A stretch of 64,000 nt of DNA from Gymnodinialimonas sp. 57CJ19 (lineage in GTDB: Bacteria > Pseudomonadota > Alphaproteobacteria > Rhodobacterales > Rhodobacteraceae), in the NCBI RefSeq assembly GCF_038396845.1, contig NZ_CP151587.1:1028001-1092000 (forward strand). The letters are read 5' to 3'. A model generated the notes under the pieces. It worked only from the letters and a program-made list of their open reading frames with translations. It did no database searches and had not been told where the DNA came from. Position 1 is the stretch's first letter. Each line of letters opens with the position of its first letter. The translations under genes were made by a program, and so were the position numbers. Positions 25,562-36,894 of the stretch are shown here, piece after piece.

Positions 25562-26188
25562 CTAGGCGCGAGGGGGGCGGGTTTTGTAGACGGGGAGGCG
25601 CCAGCCGAACAGCAGAGAGCCCGCGCGGAGGCCGAAGGTGACGGCGACGCAGATCACTGTAGGCCAGGGCGTTTGGGACGTGATGTAATGCGCACCCAGT
25701 AGCGATGCACCGGCCCCCGCGAAGGCTGCGGTGACGTAGAGCTCTCCCTGTTTCAATACCAGAGGCACTTCGTTGGCGACCACGTCCCGCATCAACCCGC
25801 CGAAGGTGCCGGTGGCCACGCCCATGACCAGCACGACGCCTGTGCTGACGCCTGCCTCTCTCGCCACGGCGACACCAGCGGCGACCGCGATCGCGACGGC
25901 GCCCGCGTCCAGCCAGATCAACCATTTCAGGCGCGATTCCAGCAAGTGAGCGGTGAGAAACACCAGAACCGCTGCCGCCATGGCGATGGCAAGCGGGGTT
26001 GCGTCGGCGATCCAGAATACCGGATCGCGGGCCAGCAAAAGGTCTCGTAGGGTGCCGCCGCCCACCGCCGTCAGTGAGGCAAAGAAGATAAAGCCAACGA
26101 TATCCAGCTGCGCCCGAGACGCCGCTAATGCCCCGGAAAGTGCGAAGATCAACACAGAGGTGTAATCGAGCGACAGGGTAATAGCCAT
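25562..26188 (-). CDS. TRIC-family cation channel-like membrane protein (UPF0126)
   Basis: A 208-residue inner-membrane protein with about seven hydrophobic helices in two similar halves. The conserved blocks TAVGGGTLRDLLL and TFGGLMRDVVANEVPL occur at equivalent places. These glycine-rich motifs define the bacterial relatives of trimeric intracellular cation channels; the physiological ion is not known. The ATG directly follows the rnhA stop (TGA then ATG with no gap), pointing to translational coupling in a methyltransferase-rnhA-channel operon. Confidence 0.88.
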   Translation of the reverse strand: MAITLSLDYTSVLIFALSGALAASRAQLDIVGFIFFASLTAVGGGTLRDLLLARDPVFWIADATPLAIAMAAAVLVFLTAHLLESRLKWLIWLDAGAVAIAVAAGVAVAREAGVSTGVVLVMGVATGTFGGLMRDVVANEVPLVLKQGELYVTAAFAGAGASLLGAHYITSQTPWPTVICVAVTFGLRAGSLLFGWRLPVYKTRPPRA

Positions 26189-26653
26189 TCAGCCCCGCTT
26201 GGATTTCTTGAACGGGGCCATGCCTGCGCGCGCCAGCTCATCAGCCTTTTCGTTGCCCTCGTGGCCTGCGTGGCCCTTGATCCATTCCCACGTCACGTTG
26301 TGACGGGCTTGCGCCTCGTCCAGCCGCTGCCAGAGGTCCACATTTTTTACCGGCTTTTTCGTCGCCGTCTTCCAGCCGTTGCGTTTCCAGCCGTGCATCC
26401 AGCCCGTGATGCCGTTTTTCACATAGGCGCTGTCGGTCACGATTGTCAGCGTCGAAGGCCGCTCCAGTGCCTCTAGCGCGGAAATCGCGGCCAGAAGTTC
26501 CATGCGGTTGTTGGTAGTATCGGCCTCTCCGCCCTTCAGTTCGCGCTCTTTCAGGATCGTGTCGCCTTCTTTGGCCCGCATCAGCGCGCCCCAGCCGCCG
26601 GGGCCGGGATTTCCAGAGCATGCTCCGTCGGTATAGGCGATTAGGTCAGGCAT
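26189..26653 (-). CDS. rnhA: Ribonuclease HI
   Basis: Degrades the RNA strand of RNA-DNA hybrids. At 154 residues it is the standard length. Catalytic acids are visible: Asp9 in [11 protein letters not shown], Glu52 in NNRMELLA, Asp74 in VTDSAYV and Asp138 in EKADELA, with His128 in KGHAGH. ATG 26653 begins the family sequence; upstream in-frame residues are unrelated. The gene overlaps the methyltransferase stop by 8 bases and abuts the channel gene, so all three are likely one operon. Confidence 0.95.
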   Translation of the reverse strand: MPDLIAYTDGACSGNPGPGGWGALMRAKEGDTILKERELKGGEADTTNNRMELLAAISALEALERPSTLTIVTDSAYVKNGITGWMHGWKRNGWKTATKKPVKNVDLWQRLDEAQARHNVTWEWIKGHAGHEGNEKADELARAGMAPFKKSKRG

Positions 26654-27245
26654 CTTGGGGGGCTTTCGCATGGAGAAGAGTGTAGGGGTCAACGGTGCCG
26701 GCAAAGCCAGCTTCCGCGTCGTCTACACGGTGGGTGATGGTCAAGCCAAGGTCGGTTAGCATCTGCTCCAGTTCTTCCGCCGTGAAATAGCAATAATGCC
26801 GCCCGATGCTATCGCGGCTCTCTCCACTTCCGGTCTTCATGCCCAGAAAGAACGTGCCCCCCGGTCTCAGCCCATGGGCCAGGGCCGCCAGATAGCGCGG
26901 CACGTTAGCGCGGGGGGCGTGGAGCAGGCTGAAGCTGGCCCAGATGCCGTCATAGGCGTTGTGGGCGGTGATATCCTCAAAAGTTGCCAGCCTTGCCGCC
27001 ACGCCGATGTTTTGCGCGGCATCCACAAATGCCTGCGTTGCGTCGATGGCATCAACGCTGTGGCCAAGGTCCATCAGGGCGCGGGCATGCAGGCCGGGGC
27101 CGCACCCGACGTCAAGGATATGGGCCTTGGGCGGTAGAGCGGCAGAGAAGACTTGCAGCGCGGTGGCTTGGGTCGGGCTGATGCCCAAATCGGCGTAGCC
27201 CGCGGCACGGGTCTGATAGACAGAGATGGTTTGATCGTCGCTCAT
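26646..27245 (-). CDS. Class I SAM-dependent methyltransferase
   Basis: A 199-residue protein with SAM motif [16 protein letters not shown] (about residues 43-57), an acidic motif II (VDAIDAT) and [14 protein letters not shown] later. Substrate unknown; the overall shape resembles small-molecule methyltransferases of the UbiE type. The start ATG at 27245 ([10 protein letters not shown]) was chosen over a longer ORF with an unrelated ten-residue extension. Its stop overlaps the rnhA start. Confidence 0.8.
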   Translation of the reverse strand: MSDDQTISVYQTRAAGYADLGISPTQATALQVFSAALPPKAHILDVGCGPGLHARALMDLGHSVDAIDATQAFVDAAQNIGVAARLATFEDITAHNAYDGIWASFSLLHAPRANVPRYLAALAHGLRPGGTFFLGMKTGSGESRDSIGRHYCYFTAEELEQMLTDLGLTITHRVDDAEAGFAGTVDPYTLLHAKAPQDA

Positions 27246-27278
27246 GGGGGCCAGAGGAACCCTATGCGGGTCCAAGTT

Positions 27279-27770
27279 TCAACTGTTGTCCTCGGGCGGG
27301 GTGCTCTCCCGCGGCAGGGAGGCAAGCTCTGGGCCGGTGCGAAAATAGCTGACATCGTTGGTGAAAACCGAATCCGGCACCAACCTTATCAGGCGGCCAT
27401 CGGGGTCTTCTACGCGGGCGATGTTCTGAATGAACCAAGGGTTTTGGGTCTCTTCCGCTCCAAGATATCGGCGCAACAGTCTGCGGAATAGGGCCGGATC
27501 CATCGGCTCGACCGTCGCGCGGCCCCGCATCCCAAGGTGGCGCAGAAGGCCTGCGGTGTTGTCATAATCCACGATCTCAACCGCGACATGGGGATTGGCC
27601 GCGACCCTAGCCGCACTGCTGGAGGAGACATCGGACAGCATCCAAAGCACGGCCTCTTCCCACGCAAACCAGACCGGGGCGTTCCGCGGTTCGCCCGACG
27701 CCGTGACGGTCGCAAGGTTGGCCATCAGGGGGCGGGATAGAACCTGTACGGGGTCAAATGCAGTGGGCAT
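27279..27770 (-). CDS. Pyridoxamine 5'-phosphate oxidase-fold protein
   Basis: A 163-residue split-barrel flavin-binding protein of the PNPOx-like superfamily. The typical opening (LSRPLMANLATVTASGEPRNAPVWF) is followed by VAANPHVAVEIVDYDN and GMRGRATVEP. Many relatives bind FMN, haem or F420; which applies here is not clear. ATG 27770 is used, since the slightly longer frame would start at TTG. It lies 33 bases upstream of the methyltransferase gene on the same strand. Confidence 0.8.
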   Translation of the reverse strand: MPTAFDPVQVLSRPLMANLATVTASGEPRNAPVWFAWEEAVLWMLSDVSSSSAARVAANPHVAVEIVDYDNTAGLLRHLGMRGRATVEPMDPALFRRLLRRYLGAEETQNPWFIQNIARVEDPDGRLIRLVPDSVFTNDVSYFRTGPELASLPRESTPPEDNS

Positions 27771-27819
27771 GGGCAAGGTCCAAGGGGTGCAGAGGGGAGG
27801 GGGGCGGTGGTTGCATTGG

Positions 27820-28227
27820 TCAGGGAAAGAGCGTCATCCCCGCGCCAAGGGTATCGTTGGGACGCGCGGTGAAGCCCGCCGCCTCGTACAGCGGCTCAAC
27901 TCCGTGGGCGGCCATAAGCCCCACAGTGCAACCGGGCCGCAGCAAGGGCGCGAGGTCGGTCATAAGGCGGTCCACGATGGTGCGCCCATGGCCCTTGCCC
28001 CGATGATCGGGTGCTACGACGATATCTTGCAGATAGAAATACATCACCCCGTCGCCCACCACGCGCCCCATAGCGATGGTCTTTCCACCCTCGCGCAGCG
28101 TGACATGTAGCAAGCTGTTATCCAGCGCTTGCGCGGCGCGGCTCGGGTCGATCTGCGGCCAGCCGCAGGAGCAGCGCAGGGCGTTGAACTCCGACGCAGT
28201 TGGGGGTGTGTTGCTGAGGGTAGCCAT
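27820..28227 (-). CDS. GNAT-family N-acetyltransferase
   Basis: A 135-residue acetyltransferase with the acetyl-CoA loop VVAPDHRGKGHGRTIVDRLM (motif A, R-G-K-G-H-G) and an AAHGVEPLYEAAGF block in the region that closes the fold. The acceptor is unknown. ATG 28227 is chosen, though no strong ribosome site precedes it; a GTG at 28257 would add ten residues. It is separated by 49 bases from the PNPOx-fold gene on the same strand. Confidence 0.8.
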   Translation of the reverse strand: MATLSNTPPTASEFNALRCSCGWPQIDPSRAAQALDNSLLHVTLREGGKTIAMGRVVGDGVMYFYLQDIVVAPDHRGKGHGRTIVDRLMTDLAPLLRPGCTVGLMAAHGVEPLYEAAGFTARPNDTLGAGMTLFP

Positions 28228-28493
28228 GGGGAAAGGATGGGCCGAGGCGACGCGCACGGCAAGGCTGTTATCGGGGTGTTCTCTACCGCTTCACTGCGCG
28301 CGCGGCACAATGTTGGCGCCGCGAATTAGGATAAAGGATAAGCCGCGACGGCGCGGTTCTTCTGGAAAAACGCGTGACCGATGGCATTGTGTTCGTTAGC
28401 TTACCCTTAGGCAGCCTAAAAAATAGGCGCCGCTTAGGCCCGTTAGTTGGCAAACAAGATCAGCTTTGGGCCATTAAATCATGGGGACAAAGT
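28228..28493. promoter_or_regulatory. Divergent regulatory region upstream of the universal stress gene
   Basis: A 266-base divergent spacer between the GNAT and universal stress genes. A 13-base inverted repeat TTAGGCAGCCTAA lies at 28407-28419, about 75 bases before the usp start, and a further TTAGGC occurs near 28434. Its position and symmetry fit a regulator operator, but no regulator is identified. Confidence 0.4.
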
Positions 28494-28925
28494 ATGAAAC
28501 TAGTGATCGGACTTGATGGTCAGAGCTCTGGGGAGAAAGCCCTGGACTTTGCCAGATCCGTCGCGGCGACAAGCGAAAGTTGTGAGCTGATCGTCGTCTA
28601 CGTCATCGAATGGTCGCCGTTTTCCTTCCAGACTGCGGAAGAGAATGCGCAACGACACAAGCGCCGCGAGGAAGAGATTTCCGTCGCAATGGAGCGTGTG
28701 CTGGAACCGGCCGTTGCCTCGTTGAAAGCTGCGGGCCTCAATGCCCGCGCGATTGTGCGCCACGGAGATGTCGCCGATACCCTCGACAAGGTCGCCCACA
28801 AGGAAGGTGCCACGCAGATCGTTGTGGCTCGTTCCAGTGCCGGTGGCCTTACGTCTCGGCTGTTTGGCAGCTCTACCGCAAACCTTGTGATGAACGCCCG
28901 CGTTCCTGTCACTGTCGTCGCGTAA
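28494..28925 (+). CDS. Universal stress protein (UspA family)
   Basis: A 143-residue cytoplasmic UspA-fold protein: MKLVIGLDGQSSGEKALDFA at the start, HGDVADTL in the middle, and the C-terminal nucleotide loop ARSSAGGLTSRLFGSSTANLV, close to the ATP-binding GX9GS/T pattern. ATG 28494 begins the fold; the longer ORF adds 40 unrelated residues. It is 12 bases upstream of a sodium:amino-acid symporter, so the stress protein may modulate transport, as TeaD does for the TeaABC ectoine transporter of Halomonas. Confidence 0.9.
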   Translation: MKLVIGLDGQSSGEKALDFARSVAATSESCELIVVYVIEWSPFSFQTAEENAQRHKRREEEISVAMERVLEPAVASLKAAGLNARAIVRHGDVADTLDKVAHKEGATQIVVARSSAGGLTSRLFGSSTANLVMNARVPVTVVA

Positions 28926-28937
28926 GGAACAGGCATC

Positions 28938-30494
28938 ATGAAAAAGATCTATTCAGTATTGATGGTAATCGCGGCCTATATGGCCGTGTCGATGCCAGCG
29001 GTCGCCCAAGAGGCGGCACTTTCTTTGGATGAGCGCGTAAACGCGGCGTTTTCCAACGCAACGGGCTGGTTTGTTAACTTCATCTTCATGTCGATCCCCG
29101 GCACCAACTTTCCTTGGATCGTGATGTGGCTGGTAATCGGTGCGACGGTTTTCACCATCTACTTCGCTGCCGTGCAGTTCCGCTTTTTCGGCCATGCCAT
29201 TGGCTTGGTGAAGGGCGATTATTCGGACCCTGACGACGCGGGCGAGGTCAGCCACTTCCAAGCTTTGGCGACGGCGCTTTCGGGCACGGTTGGCCTTGGC
29301 AACATCGCAGGCGTTGCTGTGGCGGTTGGCATCGGCGGGCCTGGGGCCACGTTCTGGATGATCCTTGCGGGTCTTCTGGGGATGGCATCCAAGTTCACCG
29401 AATGTACGTTGGGTGTGAAGTATCGCAACGAATACCCAGACGGCACCGTTTCCGGTGGCCCGATGTATTACATCTCGAAGGGTTTCAGCGAGTTGGGCCT
29501 GCCGGGGGGCAAAATCCTTGCGGTACTGTTCTCGATCTTCTGTATCCTTGGCGCTTTTGGCGGCGGCAACATGTTCCAAGCCAACCAAGCCCATGAGCAG
29601 ATCACTCAGATTACCGGTGATTTCCCCGGCTGGATTACGGGTATCATCTTTGCGGCTGTGGTGTTCGCGGTGATCGTGGGTGGCATCAAGTCCATCGCGC
29701 GGGTCACGGAAAAGGTCGTGCCGTTCATGGGCGTCCTTTATGTCGGCGCGGCAATCGTGGTTTTGGTTGTGAACTACAACATGATCGGTTGGGCCTTTGG
29801 CCAGATCTTTGCCGGGGCCTTCACCGGGCTTGGCGTCGCTGGCGGCATGGTTGGCGCGTTGATCCAGGGCTTCAAGCGGGCCGCCTTCTCGAACGAGGCG
29901 GGCGTTGGTTCTGCGGCGATTGCACACTCGGCGGTGAAAACCAAAGAGCCAATCACCGAGGGCTTCGTGTCCCTATTGGAGCCGCTGATCGACACTGTCG
30001 TGATCTGCACCATGACCGCACTGGTCATCATCATCAGCCAACAGCTGATCATCGACGCGGATACCGGCAACTACATGCTGAACGAGGGTGCTTCGGCCAT
30101 CGCGACCGTCGACGGCAACAGCGGCGTTGCCCTGACATCGGCAGCCTTCGGGTCCGCTATCAGCTGGTTCCCTTACGTGCTGGCGATTGCGGTGATCTTG
30201 TTCGCGTTCTCGACCATGATTTCGTGGTCGTACTACGGACTTAAGGCGTGGACGTACCTGTTTGGCGAAGGCAAGACGACAGAGCTGATCTTTAAGCTGA
30301 TCTTCTGTGCCTTCATCGTCATCGGGGCGGCGGCCAGCCTTGGGCCGGTCATCGACTTCTCTGACGCGGCGATCTTCGCCATGGCTGTGGTCAACATCTT
30401 CTGCCTCTACTTCTTGATGAAGGTGGTGAAGGCCGAGTTGCAGTCCTACAGCGCACGTCTGAAGTCGGGCGAGATCAAGAAGTTCACGCACTAA
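28938..30494 (+). CDS. Alanine/glycine:cation symporter (AGCS family)
   Basis: A 518-residue transporter that takes up alanine or glycine with sodium (or protons). It has a cleavable-looking N-terminal hydrophobic segment (cleavage near PAVAQ) and roughly ten membrane helices. AGCS signature stretches are seen: ALSGTVGLGNIAGVAVAV near 112-129 and KRAAFSNEAGVGSAAIAH near 313-330. It follows the universal stress gene by 12 bases, and a strong terminator follows it. Exact substrate is inferred from the family. Confidence 0.92.
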   Translation: MKKIYSVLMVIAAYMAVSMPAVAQEAALSLDERVNAAFSNATGWFVNFIFMSIPGTNFPWIVMWLVIGATVFTIYFAAVQFRFFGHAIGLVKGDYSDPDDAGEVSHFQALATALSGTVGLGNIAGVAVAVGIGGPGATFWMILAGLLGMASKFTECTLGVKYRNEYPDGTVSGGPMYYISKGFSELGLPGGKILAVLFSIFCILGAFGGGNMFQANQAHEQITQITGDFPGWITGIIFAAVVFAVIVGGIKSIARVTEKVVPFMGVLYVGAAIVVLVVNYNMIGWAFGQIFAGAFTGLGVAGGMVGALIQGFKRAAFSNEAGVGSAAIAHSAVKTKEPITEGFVSLLEPLIDTVVICTMTALVIIISQQLIIDADTGNYMLNEGASAIATVDGNSGVALTSAAFGSAISWFPYVLAIAVILFAFSTMISWSYYGLKAWTYLFGEGKTTELIFKLIFCAFIVIGAAASLGPVIDFSDAAIFAMAVVNIFCLYFLMKVVKAELQSYSARLKSGEIKKFTH

Positions 30495-30516
30495 GCGCGA
30501 CCGATATCGAACGGGA

Positions 30517-30547
30517 GGGGCCGCATGCGAAAGCTGCGGCCCTTTTT
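30517..30547 (+). terminator. Rho-independent terminator of the usp-symporter pair
   Basis: Stem GGGCCGCA / TGCGGCCC with a 9-base loop followed by TTTTT, 23 bases after the symporter stop and just before the convergent ispH stop. Confidence 0.85.
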
Positions 30548-30562
30548 ATGTGATATGGTGGG

Positions 30563-31513
30563 TCAGGCTGGTTCGCGGAGCACGCGAGGCACTTTGAATT
30601 CCACGTTCTCCACGGCAGTTTCCACCAGTTCCCGTGTCACGTCGAAGCGGTCCTCGAAGGCTTGAATGACTTCTTCGATCAGCACCTCGGGGGCTGACGC
30701 GCCCGCCGTTATCCCCAGCGTCTTGATATCGCCCAGGGCCCGCCAATCAATATCCGCGGCCCGCTGCACCAATTGGCTGTAAGCGCACCCGGCCCGAGAG
30801 CCGACCTCTACCAGCCGTTTGGAGTTGGACGAGTTCGGCGCGCCCACCACCAGCATCGCCTCGGCCTTGGGGGCCATGGCTTTCACCGCTTCCTGGCGGT
30901 TGGTGGTGGCGTAGCAAATGTCTTCCTTGTGGGGGCCGACAATGGCCGGGAACCGCGCCTTCAGCGCCGCGACGATATCTATCGTGTCATCCACGGACAG
31001 GGTGGTTTGCGTCACGAAAGCCAGCCTTAGCGGGTCACGCACGGCGACCTTGGGCACGTCCTCCACGGTTTCCACAAGCAACACTTCGCCTTCGGGCAGT
31101 TGGCCCATGGTGCCGATTGTCTCGGGGTGGCCTTCATGGCCGATCATGATCATCTGAAGGCCGTTGTCGGCGTGGCGCTGTGCCTCGATATGCACCTTGG
31201 AGACGAGGGGGCAGGTAGCATCCACGTAGATCATTTCCCGCGCCGCCGCCGCTTGCGGCACCGATTTGGGCACACCGTGGGCCGAGAAGATGACCGGGCG
31301 GTCATCGGGGCAATCGGACAGTTCCTCCACAAAAACCGCGCCTTTGGCTTTCAGGTCATCGACCACGTATTTGTTGTGCACGATCTCGTGGCGCACATAG
31401 ACCGGCGCCCCCCATTTCGTCAGTGCCATTTCCACGATTTTGATGGCGCGGTCCACGCCAGCGCAAAAGCCGCGCGGGGCGGCGAGATATATCGTGAGAG
31501 GGGGCTTGGTCAT
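30563..31513 (-). CDS. ispH: 4-hydroxy-3-methylbut-2-enyl diphosphate reductase
   Basis: Last enzyme of the MEP pathway, producing isopentenyl and dimethylallyl diphosphate, with a 4Fe-4S cluster. The 316-residue protein has the three cluster cysteines Cys17 (RGFCAGV), Cys101 (DATCPLV) and Cys200 ([11 protein letters not shown]), and the [11 protein letters not shown] substrate loop. ATG 31513 begins the conserved sequence; the upstream open stretch is unrelated. It is convergent with the symporter and divergent from the peroxiredoxin-like gene. Confidence 0.95.
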   Translation of the reverse strand: MTKPPLTIYLAAPRGFCAGVDRAIKIVEMALTKWGAPVYVRHEIVHNKYVVDDLKAKGAVFVEELSDCPDDRPVIFSAHGVPKSVPQAAAAREMIYVDATCPLVSKVHIEAQRHADNGLQMIMIGHEGHPETIGTMGQLPEGEVLLVETVEDVPKVAVRDPLRLAFVTQTTLSVDDTIDIVAALKARFPAIVGPHKEDICYATTNRQEAVKAMAPKAEAMLVVGAPNSSNSKRLVEVGSRAGCAYSQLVQRAADIDWRALGDIKTLGITAGASAPEVLIEEVIQAFEDRFDVTRELVETAVENVEFKVPRVLREPA

Positions 31514-31627
31514 GGTGCGGATCTCCTGTGAGACATTAGGTAAGGGGTGCCAGACATGTCGTAAAGGGATGGTGCCGCGCGGGCGGGCGTGATTGGGTGC
31601 GCGGGACCCCAATTAGGAGTGCCGCCA

Positions 31628-32164
31628 ATGCTGATCCCCCGCCAAACCGTTCCCGCCCTATCGCTTCCCATCGTCGGAGGTGGCACCTTCGACCTGAGCG
31701 CGGAAGCCAGCCCCCGCGGCACTGTCGTATGTTTCTACCGGGGGCTGCACTGCCCGTTGTGCGCCAAATACCTTGAGGAATTCGAAAAGCTGGTCGGAGA
31801 GTTCGCCGCCCGTGGTGTCGGTGCCATCGCGATTTCCAGTGATGGCGAGGAACGCGCCGCCGAGATGAAGACCAAGATCGGGGCCGAGAACCTGCGGTTC
31901 GGCTATGATCTGACGTTGGAGAAGGCCCGTGAATGGGGGCTCTATATCTCGACCTCTCGGGGCAAGACCTCCATCGGGATCGAGGAACCTGCGCTGTTCT
32001 CGGAACCCGGTCTGTTCCTGATCAACCCCGACGATACGCTTTATTACATGTCGGTGCAGACGATGCCCTTCGTGCGTCCTCATTTCCGCGAGCTTCTGGG
32101 CGCTGTCGATTTCGCGATCGAGAAAAGCTACCCGGCCCGTGGTGAATACACCGGGGCGGTTTGA
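31628..32164 (+). CDS. Peroxiredoxin-like (AhpC/TSA) protein
   Basis: A 178-residue thioredoxin-fold protein. The putative redox site is FYRGLHCPLCAKYLEEF, with two cysteines three apart, in a context like that of the peroxiredoxin-like family that lacks the classic PxxxTxxC. The reductant and peroxide substrate are not known. ATG 31628 follows the expected fold start (MLIPRQTVPALSLP). The stop overlaps the start of the pentapeptide gene as TTGA. Confidence 0.85.
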   Translation: MLIPRQTVPALSLPIVGGGTFDLSAEASPRGTVVCFYRGLHCPLCAKYLEEFEKLVGEFAARGVGAIAISSDGEERAAEMKTKIGAENLRFGYDLTLEKAREWGLYISTSRGKTSIGIEEPALFSEPGLFLINPDDTLYYMSVQTMPFVRPHFRELLGAVDFAIEKSYPARGEYTGAV

Positions 32165-32835
32165 CCGCTTTGGAGGGCGTGGCCCTTACCCGCGCCGATG
32201 TGGCGCGGGCCTGTGATGCAGGAGTGCCCGTTTCCGCGAAGGCCTGCGCCTTGGACGGCGTTGATCTGTCTGATCTGGACCTGTCGGGGTGGCAGTTTGA
32301 CCGCTGCACCCTGACCGGTGCCTCGTTCAACGGCGCGATGCTGGAAGGCACCGGGTTCACCGCTTGCCGCGCGGCGGGCGCGACGTATCTGAGTGCCAAC
32401 CTGCAAGAGGCTGAGATCAAGGGCGGGGACTTCAGCAACGCCGATTTGCGCGGGGCGACGGTGACCTCGGCCCGCGTGGTCGGATGCAAGATGACGGGCG
32501 TTAACCTGTCGGACGTGCGCGCCATCGGCTGGGAGCTGGAAGAGGTGCTGCTGAACTTGGCGGTGATTTCCAAGGTCTCGTTCCGCAAGATGGTGCTGAA
32601 GCAAGTGGATTTTACCGAGGCGTCCCTGACCTCCTGCGATTTTCGTGGGGCAGAGTTTGAGGCCTGTTCCCTACGCGACGCGCAGCTGGTGGATTGCGGA
32701 TTCGAGAATGCCGACCTGCGCGGTGCTGATCTTGGCGGCGTGTCTCTGACAGACGCGCGGCGGTTGAAAGGGGCGGTAATCTCGAAGGGGCAGGCGGCCG
32801 ATCTGCTGGCGCAACTGGGCCTGCGGGTGATCTAG
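32161..32835 (+). CDS. Pentapeptide-repeat protein
   Basis: A 224-residue protein largely built of A(D/N)LXX-type five-residue repeats from about residue 35 to 200 (for example FSNADLRGATVTSARVVGC, DFRGAEFEACSLRDAQL). These should fold as a right-handed quadrilateral beta-helix. Some relatives protect DNA gyrase, but nothing here shows that role. The start is TTG, overlapping the preceding stop (TTGA), so translation is probably coupled to the peroxiredoxin-like gene. Confidence 0.85.
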   Translation: MTALEGVALTRADVARACDAGVPVSAKACALDGVDLSDLDLSGWQFDRCTLTGASFNGAMLEGTGFTACRAAGATYLSANLQEAEIKGGDFSNADLRGATVTSARVVGCKMTGVNLSDVRAIGWELEEVLLNLAVISKVSFRKMVLKQVDFTEASLTSCDFRGAEFEACSLRDAQLVDCGFENADLRGADLGGVSLTDARRLKGAVISKGQAADLLAQLGLRVI

Positions 32836-32858
32836 CTCGCCTTGGCGCGGCGAGGAAA

Positions 32859-32878
32859 GTTGGGCCCTTGGGCCCAAC
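32859..32878. terminator. Inverted repeat between convergent genes
   Basis: GTTGGGCCCTTGGGCCCAAC forms a near-perfect palindrome just past the pentapeptide stop and before the NYN gene end. There is no U-run. Placement suggests a shared 3' end structure. Confidence 0.45.
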
Positions 32879-32920
32879 CGATCGAGCAGTCTGGTGCGGC
32901 GCGCGAAGAAACGAAGCGGT

Positions 32921-33496
32921 CTATTCGACCGTTTCTTCCTCGGCCTCAAAAGCTTCCGGGCGCGGTTCGCGGGCCGGACGGCCAATGGCGTCTTTCAGGT
33001 CCTGCAACTCGATGAAGTTATCGCACTGGCGGCGTAGGTCATCGGCAATCATCGGCGGCTGGCTGCGGATCGTAGAGACCACGGATACCCGGCATCCTTT
33101 GCGCTGCAATGCTTCAACCAATGGCCGGAAGTCGCCGTCGCCCGAAAAGATCACGATGTGATCCACATGGGGGGCGGCTTCCATCGCATCGACGGCCAGC
33201 TCGATATCCATGTTGCCTTTGACCTTACGGCGGCCTTGGCTATCGGTGAATTCCTTCGCCGGCTTCGTGATCATGTTGAAGCCGTTGTAATGCAGCCAAT
33301 CCACCAAGGGGCGGATGGGAGAGTAATCATCATTCTCCAGAAGGGCTGTGTAGTAGTTCGCACGCAACAGCTTCCCGCGCTGCATGAATTCCGACCGCAA
33401 AAGCTTGTAGTCGATATCAAACCCAAGCGACTTGGCGGCTGCGTAGAGGTTGGAGCCGTCGATAAACAGCGCAAGACGTTCGTCTCGATAAAACAT
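32921..33496 (-). CDS. NYN-domain (LabA/DUF88-type) protein, probable nuclease
   Basis: A 191-residue PIN-like domain protein. Acidic active-site candidates are Asp13 in LFIDGSNLY, Asp97 in KGNMDIELAVDAM and Asp120/Asp122 in FSGDGDFRPLV. This arrangement is typical of the NYN/LabA group, thought to act as metal-dependent RNases. The acidic tail (EAFEAEEETVE) is not part of the domain. The target RNA is unknown. It is divergent from folK with 121 bases between. Confidence 0.88.
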   Translation of the reverse strand: MFYRDERLALFIDGSNLYAAAKSLGFDIDYKLLRSEFMQRGKLLRANYYTALLENDDYSPIRPLVDWLHYNGFNMITKPAKEFTDSQGRRKVKGNMDIELAVDAMEAAPHVDHIVIFSGDGDFRPLVEALQRKGCRVSVVSTIRSQPPMIADDLRRQCDNFIELQDLKDAIGRPAREPRPEAFEAEEETVE

Positions 33497-33617
33497 GGAG
33501 TATCCAATGCCCGTGAGTGAGTGTATTGCACCAACTGTCTTGAAATTCCGGTGAGTGATCCGGGAAAGCCAATGCGTAGCTTGTCTATATGTAATGGCAA
33601 TGTGACAGGATCAAGGA

Positions 33618-34208
33618 ATGAAGTACATAAATGACGCAGGGACAGGCCTGATCGCGCTTGGGGCGAACTTGTCTACCGGCGGAATGCCGCCGGAACTTAG
33701 CGTTCCGAAGGCCATGGCGCGGCTTGCGGACTGCATTGATGGCGCCGCCGTCTTCAGCGACCTCTACCACACACCCGCGTTCCCGGCGGGGTCCGGCCCG
33801 CAATTCGTGAACGCGGCCATGCGAATCGAGTGGCACGATACGGCCGAAAGCCTGCTGGCGCTTCTCCATGACATCGAGGCAGAGTTCGGGCGTACCCGTG
33901 CCAACCGGTGGGAAGCGCGGGTGATGGATTTGGACCTTATCGGGTTGGACAATGCGATTTTGCCCAGTGCAGCCACTCGGGCGGAATGGGCGAACCTGTC
34001 GCCTGAGGAGGCCGCAAAGGTAGTGCCCGATCAGCTGATCTTGCCGCATCCGCGCCTCGCAGAGCGTGGCTTCGTGCTGGTGCCGCTGGCCGATGTGGCA
34101 CCGGAATGGGTGGATCCGGCCACCGGTCTTTCGGTGGCTGATATGCTGGCCGCCCGCCCCAAGGCAGAGTTGTCGCAGATCGTTCGGATCGGCCCGCCCG
34201 CCGCGTAA
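33618..34208 (+). CDS. folK: 6-hydroxymethyl-7,8-dihydropterin pyrophosphokinase
   Basis: Transfers pyrophosphate from ATP to 6-hydroxymethyl-dihydropterin in folate synthesis. The 196-residue protein has LIALGANLSTG near the start, SDLYHTPAFP, FVNAAMRIE and the signature RWEARVMDLDLIGLDN (about residues 96-112). ATG 33618 gives a slightly long N-terminus before the family start. The next gene, rpoZ, has its own promoter. Confidence 0.93.
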   Translation: MKYINDAGTGLIALGANLSTGGMPPELSVPKAMARLADCIDGAAVFSDLYHTPAFPAGSGPQFVNAAMRIEWHDTAESLLALLHDIEAEFGRTRANRWEARVMDLDLIGLDNAILPSAATRAEWANLSPEEAAKVVPDQLILPHPRLAERGFVLVPLADVAPEWVDPATGLSVADMLAARPKAELSQIVRIGPPAA

Positions 34209-34232
34209 CGGTGCGAACATTGGCGAATCCGG

Positions 34233-34261
34233 TTGTCAATAACCCTATCCGTGCTTATGTA
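34233..34261 (+). promoter_or_regulatory. Candidate sigma-70 promoter for rpoZ-rsh
   Basis: TTGTCA at 34233-34238 and TATGTA at 34256-34261, separated by 17 bases, lie about 43 bases before the rpoZ ATG. Hexamer fit and spacing are good, but it is a visual call. Confidence 0.5.
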
Positions 34262-34303
34262 GCGCCTTTAACCCCTTTTGGTTTCTAGTCTCTGGAGTGC
34301 CCC

Positions 34304-34653
34304 ATGGCCCGCGTCACGGTTGAAGATTGCGTTGATAAGGTCCCGAACCGGTTCGAATTGGTGATGCTTGCATCCCACCGTGCCCGTGAGATCGCCTCGG
34401 GCGATCCGCTGACCATTGATCGCGACAACGACAAGAACCCCGTTGTTTCCCTGCGCGAAATCGCGGAAGAAACCCAAAGCTCTGCCGATCTGCGTGAGCG
34501 TCTGATCGAAAGCCATCAGACTCAGATCGAAGTCGATGAGCCTGAGGAAGACGCCATGGCGCTTTTGCAAGGTGTTGAGCAAGATCGCCCTGCGACCGAC
34601 GACATGAGCGAAGAGCAGATGCTGCGCGCCCTCATGGAAGCGCAAGGCCAGAA

Positions 34654-34657
<4 letters not shown>
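34304..34657 (+). CDS. rpoZ: RNA polymerase omega subunit
   Basis: Omega helps assemble RNA polymerase and, with beta-prime, forms one ppGpp site in many bacteria. The 117-residue protein carries the conserved start [23 protein letters not shown] and the ARAREI-like HRAREIASG helix. The C-terminal half is the alphaproteobacterial extension. Its stop overlaps the rsh GTG by four bases, so omega and the ppGpp synthetase/hydrolase are translated in tandem. Confidence 0.97.
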
Positions 34658-36834
<2,177 letters not shown>

Positions 36835-36894
36835 GAGGGCCATACCTAGGGAAGACGCGGTCAAGGGACGGACCGCGAGAGGAGGCTTTGCCGC

